Assembly (NCBI GenBank): GCA_002254335.1
Contig: NIVA01000191.1
Location: 1 to 8,600 of the forward strand
Origin: Bacteroidetes bacterium 4572_114
GTDB lineage: Bacteria > Bacteroidota > Bacteroidia > Bacteroidales > 4484-276
Reading direction: 5' to 3'
DNA: 8,600 nt
The first letter of the stretch is position 1, and every line of letters begins with the position of its first letter. The notes beneath the pieces were generated by a model. That model did no database searches, had not been told where the DNA came from, and worked only from the letters and a program-made list of their open reading frames with translations. Shown here one piece after another: positions 1 through 5,983 of this stretch. The position numbers and the translations under genes are program-made.

Positions 1-165
1 AATCTATGATGGAGATAAATTTTTAATAAAAATTAGAAATAATCTGGACCCCGTAAATTTGGATTAAAATATGACTCGTTAACCTACCTGCGAAAATTGG
101 TGTTAAATAGGACCTAAGGGGGAAATACTTTTCGTGAAAACGCGGGATTAAAATCGGGTAACCTG

Positions 166-236
166 TTCCCTTCCTTTCTTTTCTCATCTCATCTCATCTC
201 ATCTCTACATCCTATCCATCCATCCCCGGAAGGGAA
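166..236. repeat. Inverted repeat around pyrimidine tract
   Basis: TTCCCTTCC (166-174) is the exact reverse complement of GGAAGGGAA (228-236), giving a 9-bp stem with a 53-nt loop that holds the CTCAT repeat. Bases 166-185 are all pyrimidines and 228-245 are all purines. No T-run follows, so this is not a standard terminator. Its role is unknown. Confidence 0.5.
183..205. repeat. CTCAT pentanucleotide microsatellite
   Basis: Four perfect tandem copies of CTCAT (183-202) are followed by a partial copy, CTC. The repeat lies in a 62-nt stretch (166-227) without a single G on the plus strand. Such a tract could vary in copy number by slippage, but no open frame crosses it, so there is no sign of phase variation of a protein. 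Confidence 0.85.
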
Positions 237-274
237 GAAAAGAGGTGTGGCATTTTGTGCAAATAAGAAGGATA

Positions 275-286
275 TGTGTGCACACA
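275..286. repeat. 12-bp perfect palindrome
   Basis: TGTGTGCACACA is a perfect 12-bp palindrome in the gene-free left region. It could be a protein-binding site, but alternating purine-pyrimidine runs like this also arise by chance or from dinucleotide repeats. Nothing nearby supports a regulatory role. Confidence 0.35.
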
Positions 287-424
287 AGCCACGGGTTGCT
301 GAAATTGGGAAATGAAATATTGGGGCAGCAATCATTTTTTCGGTTAATTAAACGGCAAACTCAATAAAATTTATTTTCTTTCCTAGAGAAAAAATGTTGG
401 ATTAACACACAGACAATTAATTTC

Positions 425-1174
425 AGTACTTTTTCTGATAGTGCCCCTCATGAAGCACGGCAAAGGTTTGTAACACAATCACAAAAAAGTATCAATGAAA
501 TCGGGCCGAAGGTAATTCCCGAAAACCACAATGAATGGCAGATTGGCATTTTAATAGGGTGTTTGTTTGTTATTGCCTTGATAAGGTTTACAGCCAAAAA
601 AAGTTTCGGTTACCTTTTTCAATCCATACAAACTTTATCAGTACGGGGCCAACAAATAACAATCAGCGAGTATATGCCCGTTTTGTCGAGGGCGCCGCTA
701 TTTGTTACAACTGTTGTGGTTTATGCAGTGTTTGCTGTTGTAATTAGCCAAATGTTTAATGTGCTTCCATTTTACGATGAGGGTTATTTTCAGGAAGATT
801 TTTTTATTTACGCAGGTATTATTGGCGGGTATATAATTTTAAAAAACATAATAATCAGGGGAGTTGGGTCGGTTTTCAAAGTCAATGAATTGTCAAAATA
901 TTACATCTCAAATAATTTTTCATTTAATGTTATTGCTTCCGTTTTGTTAATACCGGTCCTTATGGTTTCTGTTTATGACAATTCAACAACAATAATATAT
1001 GTAGCAATAACACTTAGTATATTGCTGTTCATTTTCAGGACAATAAGAGGGATGTTTTTTTCATTCGAACAACAAAAATATACTTGGTATCATTTTTTTA
1101 TTTACTTTTGCACGCTCGAAATTTTACCTGTTTTGATTGTAATAAAGACAATTTTAATTGTAAACGAGTTGTAA
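425..1174 (+). CDS. DUF4271 membrane protein, 5' end missing
   Basis: This is an integral membrane protein of the Bacteroidota-specific DUF4271 family, of unknown function. A soluble N-terminal stretch reading STFSDSAPHEARQRF precedes about six hydrophobic segments: first WQIGILIGCLFVIALI, then near PLFVTTVVVYAVFAVV, FFIYAGIIGGYIIL, FNVIASVLLIPVLM, TIIYVAITLSILLFIF and, last, a segment containing CTLEILPVLIVIKTIL. The ending with LEILP before a final helix is typical of the family as I recall it. The frame is open back to a stop at 365-367, but no in-frame ATG, GTG or TTG exists before the TTG at 563, which lies inside the first helix. The text upstream of 563 reads as real protein, so 563 is an unlikely start, and the gene is probably truncated or joined to unrelated DNA between 365 and 425. 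A 48-nt gap without a terminator leads to hemD, suggesting co-transcription. The family call is good; the true start is unknown. Confidence 0.75.
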   Translation, partial: STFSDSAPHEARQRFVTQSQKSINEIGPKVIPENHNEWQIGILIGCLFVIALIRFTAKKSFGYLFQSIQTLSVRGQQITISEYMPVLSRAPLFVTTVVVYAVFAVVISQMFNVLPFYDEGYFQEDFFIYAGIIGGYIILKNIIIRGVGSVFKVNELSKYYISNNFSFNVIASVLLIPVLMVSVYDNSTTIIYVAITLSILLFIFRTIRGMFFSFEQQKYTWYHFFIYFCTLEILPVLIVIKTILIVNEL

Positions 1175-1222
1175 ATAAGCGTGTTGAGGAAATCAGGATT
1201 TTAAAACAATAAATAAATTTGA

Positions 1223-1786
1223 ATGATAAAGAATATACTTGTTTCACAGCCAAAGCCAGCCGATCCCATAAAATCCCCTTACAATGAGTTGGCAAAGAAG
1301 TATAACCTGGAAGTTGATTTTGAAAAGTTCATTAAAGTAGTAGGTATCCCGGCAAGGGATGGAAAGCAAAATTTCAAGGATTTGCTGGAAGTGATTAAAA
1401 AACATAAGGACGATAAGTTCCTTCTGCCATGTTCCGACATCCATAAGCTTTCTATCCCCAAATTGCTTGATGATAGCAAAATCAATTATTCGAAGGCCAT
1501 AATTTACAAAACACTTGCCACCGACCTGTCGAAGGTTGATATTAAGAAATATGATATGCTCATTTTCTTTAGCCCTTCCGGTGTTGCTTCATTGTTGAAA
1601 AATTTTCCGGGGTTTGAACAAGGTGACACTAAGATAGGGGTTTTTGGACCGGCTACTGCCAAAGCAGTAAAAGAAGCCGGATTTAAGCTCAGCCTGAATG
1701 CACCAACCAAATCAGCCCCATCGATGACCATGGCCCTTAACCAATTTCTTGAAAAAGATTTCAAGAAAAATGGCCGCGGAAAATAA
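1223..1786 (+). CDS. hemD: Uroporphyrinogen-III synthase, internally deleted
   Basis: HemD closes hydroxymethylbilane to uroporphyrinogen III, with inversion of ring D, in cytosolic haem and tetrapyrrole synthesis. The N-terminus (ILVSQPKP, residues 5-12; SPY, 18-20) and the C-terminal half match Bacteroidota HemD closely: LLPCSDIHK (67-75), FFSPSG (115-120), FGPATAKAVKEAG (141-153) and APSMTMAL (165-172). The protein has only 187 residues, whereas relatives I remember have about 250. The missing block, about 60 residues, lies near residues 46-47: the sequence jumps from VVGIPARD to GKQNFKDLLEVIKKHK, skipping the segment that normally includes ILDHTAVIFTSR and the following helices. By comparison with known HemD folds this removes much of the first half of the inserted domain, so activity is doubtful. 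The reading frame is kept. The ATG at 1223 fits the family start. It is followed by a weak terminator-like region and then rnpA. Confidence 0.85.
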   Translation: MIKNILVSQPKPADPIKSPYNELAKKYNLEVDFEKFIKVVGIPARDGKQNFKDLLEVIKKHKDDKFLLPCSDIHKLSIPKLLDDSKINYSKAIIYKTLATDLSKVDIKKYDMLIFFSPSGVASLLKNFPGFEQGDTKIGVFGPATAKAVKEAGFKLSLNAPTKSAPSMTMALNQFLEKDFKKNGRGK

Positions 1787-1788
1787 TG

Positions 1789-1832
1789 TGTAGTTTAGAA
1801 TTTAATTATTTCTACATTGGGGCTTTTTTTTT
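1789..1832 (+). terminator. Possible weak terminator after hemD
   Basis: TGTAG (1789-1793) can pair with CTACA (1812-1816), and a run of ten T's follows at about 1824-1833 after TTGGGGC. The stem is only 5 bp and the T-run begins several bases beyond it, so this is a weak candidate. The long T-run directly after hemD is its main support. Confidence 0.3.
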
Positions 1833-1837
1833 TGATA

Positions 1838-1870
1838 TTTGATATTTCCAGTTTATCTGGGTTAGGTTTA
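1838..1870 (+). promoter_or_regulatory. Candidate Bacteroidota promoter for rnpA
   Basis: TTTG (1838-1841) and TAGGTTTA (1863-1870) are separated by 21 nt. This resembles the Bacteroidota consensus of TTTG near -33 and TAnnTTTG near -7, with one mismatch in the -7 element. A transcript starting a few bases downstream would carry the hairpin at 1900-1932 in its leader. Such motifs occur by chance in AT-rich DNA. Confidence 0.3.
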
Positions 1871-1899
1871 ACAATTTTTAACTGATAATTAAAAAATAC

Positions 1900-1938
1900 A
1901 AATGTTTCGGTGGTTAAATTGCCGAAACATTTTTTTTA
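1900..1938 (+). terminator. Perfect hairpin plus T-run at the rnpA start
   Basis: AAATGTTTCGG (1900-1910) pairs perfectly over 11 bp with CCGAAACATTT (1922-1932) around an 11-nt loop, and T's continue to 1937. This has the form of an intrinsic terminator. It could end the DUF4271-hemD transcript or act as an attenuator in the rnpA leader. The T-run abuts the ATG at 1938, which is odd: read-through or a refolded leader would be needed to express rnpA from upstream. The hairpin also makes the upstream ATG at 1902, which lies inside the stem, an unlikely start. Confidence 0.7.
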
Positions 1939-2342
1939 TGCATACCAGGCAAACATTTACCAAAGCCGAAAAGCTGTGCAACAAACAGCTTATTGAAAAG
2001 CTTTTCACAAAAGGAAAATCGTTCTTTCATTATCCTTTTAAAGTGGTGTATTATGTTGTGGGTGCAACTGATCCTTATAGCGGCAATTATCCGGTGAAGG
2101 TTCTTTTTACCGTGTCTAAAAGGCATTTTAAAAAAGCTGTTGACCGAAACAGGATCAAAAGGCTTGTGAGGGAGGGCTACCGAAAAAATAAGGCCCGGCT
2201 TTATGATGAACTTAATGAAACAGATGTGAAGCTTGTCATCGGGATTATTTACACCGGCAGAGGGTTGCCAACATACTGCGAGACCGAAAAAAAAATAATT
2301 ACAATTATTCATCGTTTAACTGTGGAATTAAAAAAAACTTAA
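1938..2342 (+). CDS. rnpA: Ribonuclease P protein component
   Basis: RnpA is the protein cofactor of RNase P; with the catalytic RNA it removes 5' leaders from pre-tRNAs in the cytosol. The N-terminus (TFTKAEKLCNKQLIEKLFTKGKSF, residues 6-29) matches the family start, and the diagnostic RNR motif lies at residues 66-79 (KAVDRNRIKRLVRE), a basic patch on the RNA-binding helix. I chose the ATG at 1938 (134 residues) over the longer frame from 1902: the extra 12 codons would be encoded by the terminator-like hairpin and T-run, and they do not resemble RnpA. The length is usual for Bacteroidota. The stop lies 2 nt before the next ATG, so rnpA is co-transcribed with the S41 protease. The rpmH gene that precedes rnpA in many bacteria is absent, as expected for this phylum. 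Confidence 0.92.
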   Translation: MHTRQTFTKAEKLCNKQLIEKLFTKGKSFFHYPFKVVYYVVGATDPYSGNYPVKVLFTVSKRHFKKAVDRNRIKRLVREGYRKNKARLYDELNETDVKLVIGIIYTGRGLPTYCETEKKIITIIHRLTVELKKT

Positions 2343-2344
2343 CT

Positions 2345-4018
2345 ATGACAAAGCATATAAAAATTTACCTGATCATAATTTCATTTCTCATATCGGGCTT
2401 CCTTGCCAATGCACAGGAAAGTAACAACGATTTTGAAATTTCGAAAAACCTTGACATTTTTACCGAGCTGTACAAGCAATTAGATATGAATTATGTTGAT
2501 GGCATAGACCCGGGCGATTTAATGAAAACCGGTATTGATGCCATGCTCGAATCCCTGGACCCATTTACCAATTACATACCCGAATCAAGGCTTGAAGATT
2601 ATAAACTCCTTACTACCGGACAATATGGTGGTGTGGGCGCATTGATCCATAAACAGGACGGATACGTGGTTATTTCGGAACCATACGAAGGGTTTCCTGC
2701 CCAGAAAGCTGGTCTGGTTGCCGGTGATAAAATATTGGAAGTTGACGGGCAACCGGCAAAAGGAAAATCCACCGAAGAGGTAAGCAAAGTATTAAAAGGT
2801 GAGCCCGGCACAAACATTACAATATTGGTAGGGCGCCTGAATTCTGACGAACCCGTTGAAATAGAACTGCAACGTGAAAATGTGAAAATAGACAACATCC
2901 CTTATTATGGTATGCTTACCGAACACATTGGGTACATAAAACTTTCGGGGTTTACACACAATGCAGGGCAGGAAGTAAAAAAAGCTTTCAAGGAACTTAA
3001 AGATGATAATGATTTAAAGGGGCTGGTTTTCGACTTGCGTGGAAATGGCGGGGGATTGTTAAATGAAGCGGTCAATATTGTAAATATATTTGTAGATAAA
3101 GGCGAGTTGGTAGTTAGCACCAAAGGCAACGATAGTTCGAGGAACAAGTCGTATTATACCACCAATAAGCCTGAAGACCTGGAAATCCCGCTTGTTTTTC
3201 TTGTCGATCCGGGAAGTGCTTCGGCATCGGAGATAGTTGTCGGCGCCATGCAAGACCTCGACCGTGGTGTTGTGCTTGGCCAGCGTACCTACGGCAAAGG
3301 CCTGGTACAAAATGTTTTGCCCTTAAGCTATAATTCTAAAGTTAAAGTAACGGTTGCCAAATATTACATCCCCAGCGGCAGGTGCATCCAGGCCATCGAC
3401 TACTCGCATAAGGATGAAGATGGCTATGCCCACAAAATCCCTGATTCGTTGATTTCTGAATTTGAAACTAAAAATGGCAGAAAAGTTTACGATGGCGGCG
3501 GGATAGAGCCGGATATTTATCTTGACCCTGAAAAAATGAGCCCTTTGACAGTATCTCTGTTCTCAAAGTTTATAATGTTTGATTATGCAAATAAATTTTA
3601 CCTCGAACACGATTCTATCCCGCCCCCAAAGGAGTTTAAAATTACAGATGAAATTTATGATGATTTCGTAAACTATGTTAATGGCAGGGAAGATTTTGAT
3701 TATACCACAGCCAGCGAAAAAACCCTTGAAAAATTAAAGGAGGCCACCGAAAAAGAGGATTATTTTGCAAATATAAACGAAGAAATCGAAGCCCTCGAAA
3801 AAAAATTGATGCATAATAAAGATGAGGACCTAATGACCCAGCGCGATATTATCAGCGAAATATTGACCGTCGAAATCGTTACGAGGTATTATTACCAAAA
3901 AGGCAAGGTGAAGGCAAGCCTCGAATTTGACCCGGAGGTAAAAAAGGCAATCGAACTCATCGAAGGGCAGGAGGGCTATTCATCAATTTTAAATGGTGGT
4001 GAGGTGAATTTAAATTAA
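2345..4018 (+). CDS. S41 C-terminal processing protease (CtpA-like)
   Basis: This is an exported serine endopeptidase of the S41/CtpA family, which trims or degrades periplasmic proteins from their C-termini. A signal peptide covers residues 1-23, with cleavage likely after ANA. A PDZ domain lies at about 95-165 (GGVGALIHKQDGYVV, AGLVAGDKILEVDG). The catalytic core follows: GYIKLSGF (196-203), GLVFDLRGNGGG (226-237), GSASASE (290-296) and TYGKGLVQ (315-322). The Ser293/Lys318 pair is 25 residues apart, as in CtpB and Tsp, with Gln322 as the third member. The C-terminal 130 residues are charged and helical (EEIEALEKKL, about 475-486), as in the Bacteroidota subgroup. The total of 557 residues is normal and all key residues are present, so it should be active. 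It starts 2 nt after rnpA. Its stop codon (4016-4018) overlaps the left end of a MITE-like element. Substrates are unknown. Confidence 0.93.
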   Translation: MTKHIKIYLIIISFLISGFLANAQESNNDFEISKNLDIFTELYKQLDMNYVDGIDPGDLMKTGIDAMLESLDPFTNYIPESRLEDYKLLTTGQYGGVGALIHKQDGYVVISEPYEGFPAQKAGLVAGDKILEVDGQPAKGKSTEEVSKVLKGEPGTNITILVGRLNSDEPVEIELQRENVKIDNIPYYGMLTEHIGYIKLSGFTHNAGQEVKKAFKELKDDNDLKGLVFDLRGNGGGLLNEAVNIVNIFVDKGELVVSTKGNDSSRNKSYYTTNKPEDLEIPLVFLVDPGSASASEIVVGAMQDLDRGVVLGQRTYGKGLVQNVLPLSYNSKVKVTVAKYYIPSGRCIQAIDYSHKDEDGYAHKIPDSLISEFETKNGRKVYDGGGIEPDIYLDPEKMSPLTVSLFSKFIMFDYANKFYLEHDSIPPPKEFKITDEIYDDFVNYVNGREDFDYTTASEKTLEKLKEATEKEDYFANINEEIEALEKKLMHNKDEDLMTQRDIISEILTVEIVTRYYYQKGKVKASLEFDPEVKKAIELIEGQEGYSSILNGGEVNLN

Positions 4019-4207
4019 TTAGTGTCCGTCAACAAAGTACCACAAAGCTGATTAACGATCCATACGGACAAGTTTGAAGATTAACGATTTTTGATTTCAG
4101 AAGTGTGTGAACGTCAGACAAATCAAAAATCATCCCCGAAAGCTTTCGGGGTCGTTAATCGTTAATCTGAAATCACAAACCATCGACTTTTAAGACAGAC
4201 ATTAATT
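4017..4207. mobile_element. MITE-like element with terminal inverted repeats
   Basis: AATTAGTGTCCGTC (4017-4030) and GACAGACATTAATT (4194-4207) are inverted repeats matching at 12 of 14 positions. Between them lie nested structures: TGTCCGT/ACGGACA (4023-4029 and 4064-4070), a direct repeat GATTAACGAT (4050-4059 and 4079-4088), a 12-bp inverted repeat GATTTTTGATTT/AAATCAAAAATC (4086-4097 and 4120-4131), an 18-bp palindrome (4134-4151), and two overlapping CGTTAATC copies (4153-4167) that can pair with GATTAACG. There is no coding frame. The size of about 190 bp, the terminal repeats and the folding potential fit a non-autonomous element or an extragenic repeat family. The left end overlaps the TAA stop of the S41 gene. 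TTAATT at both ends could be a target duplication or part of the repeat. Copies elsewhere in the genome cannot be checked here. Confidence 0.55.
4134..4151. repeat. 18-bp perfect palindrome in convergent intergenic region
   Basis: CCCCGAAAGCTTTCGGGG is perfectly self-complementary. It lies inside the MITE-like element between the convergent S41 and TfoX-domain genes. No T-run follows on either strand, but in RNA a strong GC-capped hairpin here could slow polymerase or protect 3' ends from both directions. Confidence 0.7.
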
Positions 4208-4262
4208 TTGAATGTTATGCTTTGTGTAGGATATAGGATGGATTGGTGGGGTTCGGCAGACG

Positions 4263-4290
4263 GTATCCATACTACTGTATCCATACTACT
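4263..4290. repeat. 14-bp perfect tandem duplication
   Basis: GTATCCATACTACT occurs twice in direct succession (4263-4276 and 4277-4290). The second copy contains the stop codon of the minus-strand TfoX-domain gene (4286-4288), so the duplication lies just beyond the coding end and does not change the protein. It looks like a recent slippage or repair event. Confidence 0.85.
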
Positions 4291-4555
4291 TGCCCATCAT
4301 CTTGTAAAACTCCTTCAACTCCGCTTTTCGTTCAATACTCAATCCGTGCCATCGGATGCCTTGTATTGCCCCTTCGAGTGCGTACAACATATTGATGCAA
4401 GCCCCGCTATTTTGAATAGTTGCTATTTTTATTATTGCATTTTCACAACCAACAGTTTTTAAATCCTGCTCGTTTTCAATACCAATCATCACCAGCTTTT
4501 CGGCCAGTGTTTTCCCAATGTTGGGCAGGGTTGTGAGATTATTAATGTTACTCAT
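4286..4555 (-). CDS. Stand-alone TfoX/Sxy C-terminal domain protein
   Basis: This is an 89-residue cytosolic protein matching the C-terminal domain of TfoX/Sxy, the regulators of competence in gammaproteobacteria. LPNIGKTLAEKLVMIGI (residues 10-26) has the helix-hairpin-helix-like pattern of the family, and LYALEGAIQGIRWHGLS (57-73) is its conserved second half. The N-terminal TfoX domain is absent, which is common for such small proteins in Bacteroidota, so a competence role should not be assumed; DNA or protein contacts through the helix-hairpin-helix are only inferred. The gene starts 9 nt after the stop of the minus-strand aspartyl protease and is probably co-transcribed with it. It converges on the S41 gene across the MITE-like element. 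The start ATG (4553-4555) gives a family-like N-terminus. Confidence 0.85.
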   Translation of the reverse strand: MSNINNLTTLPNIGKTLAEKLVMIGIENEQDLKTVGCENAIIKIATIQNSGACINMLYALEGAIQGIRWHGLSIERKAELKEFYKMMGK

Positions 4556-4564
4556 TTTAATTAT

Positions 4565-5788
4565 TTATAGCGTCAAAATCATTGATCTCGTCAGGGTAAA
4601 AGTAAGGATTTCCCCATCCCTGGAAACTTTGATCGAAATAGAATCAATATCTTCTAATGAAAACTTTTCTTCTGTTATTTCACACCAACCATCCAAAGTT
4701 ACCTTGCTATAGTCTTTTCCGTTTATTTCAATGATTTGGTCTCCCAATTTTAACCCTGCCTTTTTGGCGCTTGATTGATTGAAAAGAAACCCAATAAAGA
4801 TTTCATTATCATGGTAATTTGGCGAAAATCCAAAGTTGTTAAACTTTGTGTTTTCGTATTCTTTAGTTTCAATCATGATCAACTCTTCATTGAACCAATC
4901 GAAAATCAGCCTGTAATTTTTAAAGAAATTCGTTCCTGCCAATAACGATTTATCCTCATGAAAACTAACTATCTTGTTATTCAGTTCAATATCGCCGAAG
5001 GACATTTCAGGCACTATTGCATATTTTATTGTGTCCGGTTTACTTAAGCCGTAAAGCCCCGAGGACTTAGATCCATATCCAAAAGTGGTTGAAGTGAGTG
5101 TGTTGTTTTTTAATAGTTTTTTGTAGGAGCTTAGTGACATATCGAAATCGCCATTTGAGCCTAAATCCACCGTAACATAATTTTCTTTTTGGCCGCTCAA
5201 ATCAATTTCAATTTGTGGGGTCCCGGAGATTTTTTGGCTAAAGGGTATTTTTTTGGTAACATCTGGTACATCCAGTGACGACAACGAATTTGTGATGGTT
5301 ATTTTCTGGTTTTCGTAGTCGATTTCCCAAATGGCTTTTCGCATCAGGTTGGCCCCGATTAACCCGTCAATTTTTATACAGCTAATTACGTTTGAAGCTT
5401 TCAGGTTGGCAACTGCGGCCCCTGTATTTTGAAAGCTGATACCTCCAATATTTATTTGATCTACCAAAACATACTCTAATTTGGAGTGCTCACCCTGAGA
5501 GTCACTTGTTTTAAGAGATGCTTCAGGGATAAGCTGTAATTTCTGCGCTAATTCTGTTGAAAGCACGTTGGGGGCACCAGTATCTATCATGAAATCATAT
5601 TCAACCCCATCAATTTCAACTTTAATAGCGATAAGCCCAATGCGGTATTCAAATGGAATTTCTACTTTAAATTCCTTCTGGACAACTTCTCCCTTTTTCA
5701 TTATCCTGGCAGTTTTTGATAAGCTACAGCCAACAAAAAGTATCGGGAGGAGAAGTAATAGTGCTGTTATTTTTTTTAATATTTTCAA
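4565..5788 (-). CDS. Lipoprotein-type aspartyl protease with PDZ domain
   Basis: This is a 407-residue predicted envelope protease. The N-terminus is a lipoprotein-type signal: KK, a leucine-rich core, then FVG-Cys21. No acidic surface-export signal follows the Cys, so a periplasm-facing anchor is likely. The first protease lobe has FMIDTGAPN with Asp69 as the catalytic residue, and DGLIGANLM (141-149) is the typical later lobe motif. A second lobe follows with VTVDLGSNGDFDMSLS (206-220), where Asp208 sits in DLGS rather than the usual DTG or DSG, and AGTNFFKNYRLIFDW (284-298) closes it. Residues 320-400 form a PDZ domain (AKKAGLKLGDQIIEING, 341-357), which suggests recognition of protein C-termini. 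So this is a pepsin-like two-lobe single chain, related to the retropepsin-like bacterial family. The substrate is unknown. The gene is divergent from the C25 gene and leads the TfoX-domain gene by 9 nt. Confidence 0.85.
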   Translation of the reverse strand: MKILKKITALLLLLPILFVGCSLSKTARIMKKGEVVQKEFKVEIPFEYRIGLIAIKVEIDGVEYDFMIDTGAPNVLSTELAQKLQLIPEASLKTSDSQGEHSKLEYVLVDQINIGGISFQNTGAAVANLKASNVISCIKIDGLIGANLMRKAIWEIDYENQKITITNSLSSLDVPDVTKKIPFSQKISGTPQIEIDLSGQKENYVTVDLGSNGDFDMSLSSYKKLLKNNTLTSTTFGYGSKSSGLYGLSKPDTIKYAIVPEMSFGDIELNNKIVSFHEDKSLLAGTNFFKNYRLIFDWFNEELIMIETKEYENTKFNNFGFSPNYHDNEIFIGFLFNQSSAKKAGLKLGDQIIEINGKDYSKVTLDGWCEITEEKFSLEDIDSISIKVSRDGEILTFTLTRSMILTL

Positions 5789-5823
5789 AATCTGTTTTAT
5801 TATCAGACTGCAAATTAAGTGAT

Positions 5824-5836
5824 AATCTTTAAGATT
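5824..5836. promoter_or_regulatory. Dyad between divergent genes, possible operator
   Basis: AATCTT (5824-5829) and AAGATT (5831-5836) form a dyad around a single T in the 195-bp region between the divergent lipoprotein protease and C25 genes. Position and symmetry fit a regulator site, but short AT-rich dyads are common by chance. I found no convincing Bacteroidota promoter for either gene in this region. Confidence 0.2.
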
Positions 5837-5970
5837 GCTAATTTAATTCAAGTCTTAATAAAAATCAGGCAACCTAATACTGGTTTGATAGTCTTAGATA
5901 CCATCAGATAAAAGGGTGATTGAAATCAATACAGATTTTTATAAACCAGCTTGTAAAACTTAAATAAAAA

Positions 5971-5975
5971 GAGGG
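5971..5975 (+). promoter_or_regulatory. Possible ribosome binding site of the C25 gene
   Basis: GAGGG lies 8 nt before the ATG at 5984 in an A-rich leader. It gives a partial match to the anti-Shine-Dalgarno sequence and is the most SD-like site I saw in this window, in a phylum where such sites are usually weak. It supports the ATG at 5984, which is also followed directly by a good signal peptide. Confidence 0.4.
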
Positions 5976-5983
5976 ATATTATT

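Larger units (their letters stand above)
1..365. other. Gene-free, low-complexity region of unlike character
   Basis: I see no credible gene on either strand here; every frame is broken by stops. The stretch contains a G-free segment (166-227), a CTCAT microsatellite, a CCATCCATCC run, a polypurine run (228-245) and a 12-bp palindrome. The 10-mer GGATTAAAAT occurs twice (61-70 and 145-154), each followed by a similar TAACC-containing sequence, so a weak degenerate direct repeat is possible. The texture differs from the other intergenic regions of this window, which are AT-rich and short. It could be a long degenerate intergenic region, inserted DNA, or foreign sequence joined at a contig junction. 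I cannot assign an origin by eye. Confidence 0.55.

Noticed and set aside
183..205. CTCAT repeats as a CRISPR array
   Set aside because: The units are 5 bp with no spacers, so this is a simple microsatellite.
535..747. Open frame of 70 codons with many Cys residues
   Set aside because: It overlaps the DUF4271 gene in another frame, has no family-like sequence, and the DUF4271 frame clearly carries the coding signal.
1902..1937. Upstream ATG as the start of rnpA
   Set aside because: The first 12 codons are made of the terminator stem and T-run and do not match RnpA; the ATG at 1938 gives the usual N-terminus.
1838..1940. Replication origin near rnpA
   Set aside because: In other phyla rnpA lies near rpmH, dnaA and oriC, but neither gene nor a cluster of DnaA boxes is visible here.
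1914..2312. 132-codon minus-strand open frame opposite rnpA
   Set aside because: It is a mirror of rnpA, whose RNR motif and family length are unmistakable; the minus-strand product resembles nothing I know.
4079..4167. Cloverleaf-like folding suggesting a tRNA or structured RNA gene
   Set aside because: The stems have no tRNA features such as a T-loop or acceptor arrangement; terminal inverted repeats explain the region better as a mobile or extragenic repeat.
4208..4462. 84-codon plus-strand open frame
   Set aside because: It crosses the tandem duplication and runs antisense to the TfoX-domain gene, whose protein is clearly recognisable.
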